64,000 nucleotides of DNA from Trichomonas vaginalis G3 (taxonomy: Eukaryota; Parabasalia; Trichomonadida; Trichomonadidae). The stretch lies in NCBI RefSeq assembly GCF_026262505.1, contig NC_067205.1:7192001-7256000 (forward strand). Direction: 5' to 3'. The translations under genes and the position numbers were made by a program. The notes beneath the pieces are model-generated. The model did not search any database. It was not told where the DNA came from and saw nothing but the letters and a program-made list of their open reading frames with translations. Shown here in pieces: positions 57,314 through 64,000 of this stretch; positions within the stretch are counted from its first letter, which is position 1; every line of letters starts with the position of its first letter.

Positions 57314-58889
57314 AATTATTTAATTTATTCTTGTTTGTTTTTTAATTAAACATGTATATTTATTAACATTTCCTTTTTTAATACCTTTCCAACTTCTATT
57401 AGTAACAAACATAACTAATTTGAAGATTTAGCGTTATGAAGAAGTATCCAAGTAATAACGTCAATAATGCATTTGCGATAGGATATAATTGCACCAAAGG
57501 TTAAAACTTGTATAAAGAATGAAAAATGAAATTTAATACAATTTTTTTTCGAAAAAAATCCATGCTTGGCTAGATTTTCATAGTTATTGAATATGCATTA
57601 CTGACATCTTGTAAAAGATGCCGATCAAGGCTTTCAAGATTGCTAAATTTCTCGATTAAAATTTACATTTTTTTTTATTTGTGTTTAATTACATTTTACA
57701 GTTTGCAGACTTACATAAAATCCGCAACATAGTGGTTATTTAATATTTGCCCCACAGTATTGTAGTTTGAAATTTACGATAAGATTATAATTGATAAAGT
57801 AAGGTTTTGTCATTAATGCATCTTATAAACTTTCATTGATAAATATGGATAGATAAGTTCTGTGTTCAAAAGTAAGCATTTTTTAAAACGCGCAATTATA
57901 TCAAGAACGACTATCATAAATTCATGAGTATCGATGATTTTCGTTTAGGATGGACTTAATCGGCTTGATTGATATACATATTTTAAAATGGCATAGCTTT
58001 GTGCATGTTATGTCAAGCATTGTGCCAAACCAATTTAAAATGAAACAAATTATTTTAAAGAAACTATATATGAACTATTCGAACACTTTATATTAATGTA
58101 GGGAGCTATAAATTTAAATATTCTAAAAATTTATTTATTTGTTAAGAGTTCGGAACAAATTTATTATTGAATATATAGGAAATCAAATAATTATGCATAA
58201 TCGCATAAAAAAATGCTGAAACAATGAAAAGAAAAAAATAGTTGCCCAATAGAAAAAGTCGAACCCATACCCCTACCCATTGAGTTATCCTCACTTTCAA
58301 GTTTCGATCGAAAAAAAGGTATTTAATCGCGTAACTCGCACCGTTTAGTCGTATTTCGAAGTTCTATATAGTATTAAAGATTAAGTTACATTATGTACAA
58401 AATAACTTTTTATTGTTATTTGATTTTGATAGCATTATTAGCTGAATATGAAAAATCTCGTAGAAATAATCATTTCATTCAGACATAAGTATTGGATTGT
58501 TTCCCAATAAGCATAATAACACACGTTTCATATTATAATTTATTTCATTTCTGTACAAAATTTAGATAACGATATCAAATAAAAAAAACTGTGGCCTTTT
58601 TTTACTTCAAACTATCATGAAGTGTAACCAAATTGGGTGAGTATTCTTGCTATCAGTATGACATGAAAAAGTGAACGACAAAAATTGAAGATATTGTAGT
58701 TAACTCGGATTTTTTTAATTGCAAACACATCTATAATTTGTTTAAATATCATTTATTATATCAAAATCGAAAAATTCGTTTTTGGAAATCTTTGAATTTA
58801 TGAGAAGTTCTACAAAGACACTTACAAATATAGCGTTTGCAATAAAAAGGCTCTTTAATCTTCTTCATCCTTGCTCAGAAACTTCTACT
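57314..58889. other. Non-coding right part of the P-like element
   Basis: 1.6 kb of AT-rich DNA after the transposase. It holds a second tRNA-like scrap on the minus strand (58230-58287): A-box-like TAACTCAATGGGTAG, then GGTTCGAC about 20 nt later and a T run, too short for a tRNA. No protein gene is seen. Confidence 0.55.
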
Positions 58890-58908
58890 GGTTACCTTAC
58901 GGGTAACC
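58890..58908. repeat. Subterminal hairpin of the P-like element
   Basis: GGTTACC, a TTACG loop and GGTAACC, a perfect 7-bp stem 56 bp inside the right end. It has no counterpart that I can see at the left end. Confidence 0.75.
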
Positions 58909-58948
58909 TGCAAAGCTGCTTCCAAGGCATCGGGAAAATAACGTATTT

Positions 58949-58964
58949 TCGTGAGACTACCTTT
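58949..58964 (-). repeat. Right terminal inverted repeat of the P-like element
   Basis: TCGTGAGACTACCTTT, exact partner of 51241-51256. Confidence 0.85.
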
Positions 58965-58972
58965 TTAAATTT
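58965..58972 (+). repeat. 8-bp target-site duplication, right copy
   Basis: TTAAATTT, matching 51233-51240. Confidence 0.8.
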
Positions 58973-59010
58973 CTAACAAAAAATATAAATGAATTAAAAA
59001 CATAAAAATA

Positions 59011-60111
59011 TTATGAAAGGAATTTCACATCCTCAAAGGATTCAGAAAATGTAACAGATACTGCTTTGCTCAGTCTAGATTTTACACGTGAATTGTTAAG
59101 TAAATTATGTTGGAAAGTGCTAGAAACGCATCTCAATTGTGATTGAACGCATATAGGTGATTCATCTTTAAATTCTGGGAACTCTCCATAAGTAGCGCAT
59201 GCTTGAATCGTTCTTTTGATAGGTGCCCATTTGATATTGCCTGACATAGATTTTTTAATAAAAGGACGTTGAATACTCTGTTCAGTCTGATGAAATAGAG
59301 GATTCTGATACAACTGTTGCATTGTTATTCTCTGATCTGGATCTACAACGATCATCTGACTAATTATTTCGCGAATGTCTTGTGGAACTGATTTTGGAAG
59401 ACGGAAGAATCCCTTTTGAGCAAGTTGCCGCATTCCACCGAGAGAATCACTCTTCCATGGTGATTGCCCCGAAATTAAAATAGCAAAAGTGACACCTAAA
59501 GCCCATACATCTCCTTTCATCGGGTCATTTGGTTTTTTAAGGAATATCTCTGTAGCTGTAAATTCATTTGATCCTGAGAAAGCCTTATGTAACTGTCCTG
59601 CACTTGTTTGAAGACAGAGTCCGAAATCACTGAGTTTAGCTCGCTTGTATTCATCTAATAATATATTTCCTGGCTTTATATCTCTGTGTGCAATCCCATG
59701 ATCATGGCAATATAGTAAGGCAGAAACAATTTGTGTAGCAACTGTTATAAATCGGGGATAACTTAGGCCCATTTTTTCTTGTACTTCATTGTAAAGACTT
59801 CCATTAGGACAATATTCGAGAATGTAGTAAAATTGAGTTCCAATTTGAAAATGATCATAAAGTCGGATGATATGTGGATGATTTAGAGTTGAAAGTGCAG
59901 TTGTCTCAGCATCGAATATCTCCCAAGTCTTTTGTATTTCTGATTCATCGACAGTCATTACTTTAGCAACAAAATTTGTTCCAAATTTTATTGATTCGAC
60001 AAGGTAAACTTCTGCAAAACCTCCTTTTCCAATAACTGAAGTGAATTTATAATCTTTCAGGGTGAAAGGAAGACATGCAGATTTCGCGACATTCTGCTTA
60101 GTAAGATTCAT
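59011..60111 (-). CDS. CAMK/ULK-like Ser/Thr protein kinase
   Basis: About 366 residues from the ATG at 60111; the open frame continues upstream but is AT-driven and hydrophobic there. The kinase domain covers about residues 18-280: glycine loop I-G-K-G-G-F-A-E-V, lysine in FVAKVM, E-Y-C-P-N-G-S-L, HRDIKPGN, SDFGL, and a modified A-P-E (F-T-A-T-E). D-V-W-A-L-G-V and a final R-I-T-M-Q-Q-L helix close the domain. The pattern resembles the large trichomonad CAMK-type family. The ~85-residue tail is Ser/Thr/Arg-rich without a known domain. All catalytic residues are present, so it should be active. Substrates unknown. The P-like element ends 39 bp beyond its stop codon. Confidence 0.85.
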   Translation of the reverse strand: MNLTKQNVAKSACLPFTLKDYKFTSVIGKGGFAEVYLVESIKFGTNFVAKVMTVDESEIQKTWEIFDAETTALSTLNHPHIIRLYDHFQIGTQFYYILEYCPNGSLYNEVQEKMGLSYPRFITVATQIVSALLYCHDHGIAHRDIKPGNILLDEYKRAKLSDFGLCLQTSAGQLHKAFSGSNEFTATEIFLKKPNDPMKGDVWALGVTFAILISGQSPWKSDSLGGMRQLAQKGFFRLPKSVPQDIREIISQMIVVDPDQRITMQQLYQNPLFHQTEQSIQRPFIKKSMSGNIKWAPIKRTIQACATYGEFPEFKDESPICVQSQLRCVSSTFQHNLLNNSRVKSRLSKAVSVTFSESFEDVKFLS

Positions 60112-60547
60112 ATCGAGTAAATTTGTAAAAAAAATTGTGCGTGTAAAAAGTAGCATCGTCTGAATTATTGCTGTATAGTTTATCAATTGAAGTAATATAT
60201 GGTAATGAAGAATCTGAATTTAATTATTACAGATAGCGGTTTTACGTTATACTCAAAAAAATTGAATTATTAGGGGAAAAAAGCAGAATTAATTAACCAT
60301 CAATTTAAATCATTTTACCGGGTTTTGAAAAATAACTGTTCTGTATATTTCAATTAAAATCAGAACTTCATAGTGCTGCAAAATAGTATAGTAAAATGAT
60401 TCGATAAATTTGTATCTAGTAATTTTTTGACTTTTTGAGAAGATTGAAAGTAAAGAATCTAAAATTCAATTAAAAAACATTTTTTTGGGTTCTGTTTGAG
60501 TATCTACGAAGAGAAAATAATAATCGAAATGTTAGTCTTATATACAT
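60112..60547. other. AT-rich spacer
   Basis: Short AT-rich gap between the start of the kinase gene and the end of the protease gene; nothing else seen. Confidence 0.7.
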
Positions 60548-61450
60548 TTATTTAACAACTGGAATAATAGCACGTGTAGCAACGCCACACTGATTCGATT
60601 TATCTCTAATCATTCTAATGTAGCCCTTTTCTCCCCAGTTCCTTCCCCAAGAATTACGAACAATCCAGTACTTGGTTGATCCTTCAGCGCCAAAACCAAC
60701 GCAGCCAACGCCATGGTCAAGATTCGTTGGTGAGCAGGATTTCTCGTCATAGATTCCAGATAGGTACATCTGGAATGAATAGTGTGAAGCATCAATTCCT
60801 ATAGCTGCAGGTCCGTAATTCTCAACTTTCGCGGCTAAATCGTCTTCATTTCCTGTTTGAACTTCTATGTATTTAATTATCTTTTGAACTTTGGATCTCT
60901 TTCCAAAGTTGCATGTGCCCTGATAACCGAGATATGGATATTCTGTCTCTAGATTAAATTGCCCTGATTGTTTTGAAATTATATAATCATAAGCTTTATC
61001 CATATCACCTCCATCGCAACCATTGCATGTAGAAACGCAATCAACGATGCTTTGCTCCGAAAGTTTTTGCAAGCGGTTGTAAACAATTGCCCATTGTGAT
61101 TCTTGAGCTTGTATTGCTGAAAATGCCCAGCAAGAACCGCATTGGCCTTGGTCTTGGATCGGGTTAACTTTGTTCTTAGTTCTCCAGTCGCAAGAAGTTG
61201 CTGATGGAATTTCTATTTTATCAGAAACGTAATAATGGGGAGAAGATTTTAAGCCTAATAATGATTTGTACTCCGATGGCGTCAAATGAGCAAGGTGGTT
61301 TATTGCGAGAGTAAAATCAAGATTTGCATTATTAAAAGAATGAATGTATCTTTTGCTTGAAAGCCAAATTCCATATCTTAACTTGTATTCTTCGCCAGTA
61401 AAGATTTTACCTGTTTCTCTCATCCATGAAAGAAATTGCTTCTCTTCCAT
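60548..61450 (-). CDS. Papain-like cysteine protease (clan CA, family C1)
   Basis: 300 residues. A propeptide of the I29/cathepsin-inhibitor type covers about 1-80 (Y-K-L-R-Y-G-I-W-L then N-H-L-A-H-L-T). The mature enzyme follows, beginning near I81-P82. Catalytic residues are visible: Q101 (oxyanion hole) and C107 in QGQCGSCWAFS, H246 in LDHGVG, and N266 in RNSWGRNWG. Disulfide cysteines (C138, C142, C145, C180) are at expected places. No hydrophobic signal peptide precedes the propeptide, as in several trichomonad cysteine proteases, so the route of secretion is not obvious. Family members are lysosomal or secreted and involved in nutrition and host damage. The gene looks whole and is near the usual family length. 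Confidence 0.95.
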   Translation of the reverse strand: MEEKQFLSWMRETGKIFTGEEYKLRYGIWLSSKRYIHSFNNANLDFTLAINHLAHLTPSEYKSLLGLKSSPHYYVSDKIEIPSATSCDWRTKNKVNPIQDQGQCGSCWAFSAIQAQESQWAIVYNRLQKLSEQSIVDCVSTCNGCDGGDMDKAYDYIISKQSGQFNLETEYPYLGYQGTCNFGKRSKVQKIIKYIEVQTGNEDDLAAKVENYGPAAIGIDASHYSFQMYLSGIYDEKSCSPTNLDHGVGCVGFGAEGSTKYWIVRNSWGRNWGEKGYIRMIRDKSNQCGVATRAIIPVVK

Positions 61451-61546
61451 AACAATTTGGATAAATTTATAACCTTATTCAATTCAAATTTTAACCACAC
61501 TAGAAAAATTCGAATTCGCGATAAATTTTTTGGACAAAAATGTGTT

Positions 61547-61618
61547 GGGGTAGTAGCTCACCGGTAGAGCAAGGGATTGCAGATCCCTGGGTAGTCGGTT
61601 CGATTCCGGCCTGCCCCT
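61547..61618 (+). tRNA. tRNA-Cys: tRNA-Cys (GCA)
   Basis: All four stems fold: acceptor GGGGTAG/CTGCCCC (one G-T pair) with discriminator T, D stem GCTC/GAGC, anticodon stem AGGGA/TCCCT with loop TTGCAGA (anticodon GCA), and T stem GTCGG/CCGGC around TTCGATT. The internal A box (TAGCTCACCGGTA) and B box (GGTTCGATTCC) are canonical. No intron; CCA is not encoded. Length 72 nt. Confidence 0.97.
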
Positions 61619-61621
61619 AAA

Positions 61622-61632
61622 TTTTCTTTTTT
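61622..61632 (+). terminator. RNA polymerase III terminator of tRNA-Cys
   Basis: TTTTCTTTTTT begins 3 bases after the tRNA, the usual T-run stop signal for RNA polymerase III. Confidence 0.85.
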
Positions 61633-61823
61633 GAATTTGTTCTTTCATTATTTTTTTTGAGGTTTAAACACGTTGTATATCTTAACTTTTAATACTTAAC
61701 TTGGGATTGAGATATGAGAGAACATGATTTGAATGAGATTTCAAACATTTTTCTTAAATTGTATGGATTCTAAACGTATCGGTTTGTTTATCTGTTCTGT
61801 ATATCGATATACGGTCGTGTTAG

Positions 61824-62474
61824 TTAATATGGTATTAATGGGGCGTCAAAAGTAACATTTATATCTAATTCTACTAACTCTTGTCGTAATATGAGTGGAA
61901 TTGCACATATAAGAATAACTAAGGCATATGAGATTGCAGCCATGACATATTGTGAATAATTTTTGTTAATTGCTCCAAAAACTAAATAAAGAAAGCCACA
62001 AATTCCTACCAGAGCTGCGAGAACTATGAGTAAGTAATCGTGAGAATTTTGTTCTAAGCGAGGTTTGTTTTCTGCAATTGAAATTAAAATAAGCCAAACA
62101 AATAGAAGTATAATAAAAATTACAAGCATAACAAAATTGGCATAATAATATTCATTCCTTGGAATATAAGTTGTAACAAAGAGTAACGTAATTTTTAAGT
62201 AAGATATTATATTTAAAACATTACCGATACGAACATTAAGAAATGCTATCGTATGTCCAACTCCAAGTGCAAATAGTAAATAAAGTATTAGAGTGATACT
62301 AAAGAAAAATGAAAATACGGCAAGCCCTTTCCAATCGAGAATTGTTTGAAACAATGAAGGAAATTTAAGATCGTCGTCTGTTTTCATGCAATAATATGTA
62401 ATAATGACGATAATTGTATGGGCAATTAAGCTGACTGTACAAAAAAAAGCAAGAAATGATTTTTTTATCTTCAT
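61824..62474 (-). CDS. Polytopic membrane protein, ~6 TM segments, unknown function
   Basis: 216 residues with about six hydrophobic segments: near 8-30 (FLAFFCTVSLIAHTIIVIIT), 52-75, 88-104, 113-133, 147-167 and 174-196. A Lys-rich start (MKIKK) and a short acidic C-terminal tail (LVELDINVTFDAP) flank them. The loops are short, with no catalytic or binding motif. The segment pattern is like small trichomonad membrane protein families of unknown role. The start codon is the only ATG ahead of the first membrane segment. It looks whole. Confidence 0.7.
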   Translation of the reverse strand: MKIKKSFLAFFCTVSLIAHTIIVIITYYCMKTDDDLKFPSLFQTILDWKGLAVFSFFFSITLILYLLFALGVGHTIAFLNVRIGNVLNIISYLKITLLFVTTYIPRNEYYYANFVMLVIFIILLFVWLILISIAENKPRLEQNSHDYLLIVLAALVGICGFLYLVFGAINKNYSQYVMAAISYALVILICAIPLILRQELVELDINVTFDAPLIPY

Positions 62475-64000
62475 CTAAAATAAAAAACTGACAGAATTCA
62501 CTATCTTTTGGCCAAAATGTTCTTGATTATATAAAGGTAACCAAACTATTTTTTGAAAGTCCGCCATAACTTTAATGGTACTATTTCAGCGTGTACAATG
62601 AATACAAAAATTCTAAGAGTGCCACATAAAATAGTACTTTAGACTTGAGTTAATGCTACCAAGCAAATGTTAAAAAGATGACTTTAGTGTTTTGATAATC
62701 AAAGATTAAAATCATTATTGTCTAAATCAATAATCATAACGACAGAAGTTAATGTTTTTTCATAAGTGCTTTAAATCCACTTTTAAAAGTATACCTCAAA
62801 AATCAAAATATCAAAAAAAATTGGCCGATAGGTTTGGCTTTAATTTTTGTCTGCTTTTATGATTTGATATGGATGTTATAATTTTAAAAGTTGAGCCAAA
62901 TTCACCAATAGATTTTTGAGATTTGCAAATACTCAATAATTTTCAGCGTGTTATCTTTTATTAAAAGAACTATTTGGTTTCAGTATCATATAAATTGATA
63001 TTTACTTTCTATTTGAACCTTCATTTAGCTAATGATTTAATAATACAGATTTCATCTAGTCCTTATAAGAGAATTTTGAATTTGTTATAATAAAAAAACA
63101 AACAGATATAGCTTACACTTCTATAATAAAGATACCTTTTATAGAAATCAGTATGAAATGTGTTTTGGCTTATTGGAAGCATATCAGACATAATCGCCAT
63201 AATCAAAAAATCTATATACCCAATAAGTAATAAATTTGTCGATATAGATTTTCCATAAAATTAGTTTTTAGTCTGATCTTAAAATAAATTTAATTTTTTA
63301 TAAAAAAAATCACATTTAAAAGTACCTTTTTAGTAGCTCGAAATCCTGTTGGTGGATTTCGGGCGTACTTCAAAATTAGCTTTTCTTCTACATATGCAAG
63401 CTATATTTTAAATATGGAGCAAATCGGATCGGCGAAAGTAGTTTAGTTACCTTTGATTATATTGGGAAGTATTAATTATAATAGCTATACTACTTTCCTA
63501 TTTGTACAATGGTTTTATGATGTATAAGAAAAGGTACATTCACTAGGCGATAACAGTAAAATGGGATGAAAATAGGATAAATAGCATCCCTATATAGTGC
63601 CTAACAATATTTATACGGGCCAAAAAAAATTTGGCTAGAGATTTGGCGAGTTATAAAACTTAGAAAATTGAGAGGGATTTTTATTTTTGAATTTTTTTGG
63701 AAAGTTAAAATTGCGATTAAAAATCGATTTCCAGGAGAACTAAGCATCTCATCATATATTTAAATCGATAAAAATATTAAATAATAGTTGAATAGTAAAC
63801 AACATGAAATTATGGCTGAATCTACAGAAAAAATGAACATATTTGACATTTTTGAAAATTCATACGTTAGATGGTGACAGACTCATAAACTATACTTTAG
63901 CTAAGATTGATATATGGTTTCAACAACACATGGTTAAAATCGGAAAAATATTTTAGATTTCAAAAAGATATATATATGGTAATATAATGGAACAAAGTCA
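62475..64000. other. AT-rich region to the window end
   Basis: 1.5 kb without a supportable gene. It holds one clear hairpin, CGAAATCC-TGTTGGT-GGATTTCG (63339-63361, 8-bp stem). Nothing else stands out. Confidence 0.65.

Larger units (their letters stand above)
51241..58964 (+). mobile_element. 7.7 kb DNA transposon, P-element-like, apparently intact
   Basis: The element starts AAAGGTAGTCTCACGA and ends TCGTGAGACTACCTTT, 16-bp perfect inverted ends, flanked by an exact 8-bp duplication (TTAAATTT). It encodes one 840-aa DDE transposase (54791-57313). It also carries a 2.4 kb internal palindrome (52361-54734), two tRNA-like remnants and a subterminal hairpin (58890-58908). The 8-bp duplication occurs with P and hAT elements; the transposase motifs favour the P/THAP9 side. 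The large size and non-coding load are unusual. The intact frame and exact duplication suggest recent activity. Confidence 0.75.

Overview
The window looks like nuclear DNA from a trichomonad (Parabasalia, Trichomonas/Tritrichomonas kind). The evidence is a hydrogenosomal succinyl-CoA synthetase alpha subunit with the typical short presequence (ML-SSSFERN) and a trichomonad initiator (Inr, TCA+1Y-type) directly before its ATG. Host genes appear intron-less and sit in very AT-rich spacers. There are protein kinases, a Myb factor and a papain-like protease of trichomonad style, and a large load of DNA transposons including a Polinton (Maverick). The exact species cannot be fixed from sequence alone.

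Layout. 1-942: end of a TOG/CLASP-like gene. 1499-3235 and 25143-26525: a BPI/LBP-like plus PqiA-like membrane protein gene cut in two by a 21.9 kb Polinton (3236-25142). The Polinton has a 6-bp target duplication and 665-bp terminal inverted repeats that look identical. It carries a packaging ATPase, a double-jelly-roll major capsid protein, related beta-rich candidate minor capsid proteins, a protein-primed DNA polymerase B, a retroviral-type integrase, two KilA-N genes (one fused to a GIY-YIG-like T5orf172 domain), and a phage-tail-fibre-like gene with collagen, repeat and collar-type parts. Several genes are whole; others are broken, with of the order of ten breaks in total. I recognised no protease. 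Its regulatory DNA holds a seven-copy 14-bp palindrome, long hairpins, and leaders with an ATG-TAA start-stop.

27.1-28.8 kb: a decayed Mutator-like (MULE) transposon with an internal tandem array. 29.3-42.9 kb: host genes, namely a MAST/Rim15-like kinase, SCS-alpha, a divergent Hsp70-like chaperone, two divergently placed coiled-coil paralogues, a small unknown gene and a BART-domain protein, plus a roughly 1 kb TTAA-flanked inverted-repeat element. 43-49.6 kb: gene-free AT-rich DNA with a 113-bp tandem array. 49.7 kb: a two-repeat Myb gene.

51241-58964: a 7.7 kb DNA transposon delimited here by 16-bp terminal inverted repeats and a perfect 8-bp target duplication. It encodes an intact 840-aa DDE transposase of P-element-like layout and contains a 2.4 kb palindrome. 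59.0-62.5 kb: a protein kinase, a cysteine protease, tRNA-Cys(GCA) and a polytopic membrane protein. The rest is AT-rich spacer.

Several host genes carry single-base frame breaks, so some breaks in the window may be sequence errors rather than mutations. All calls are by eye; no database search was run.
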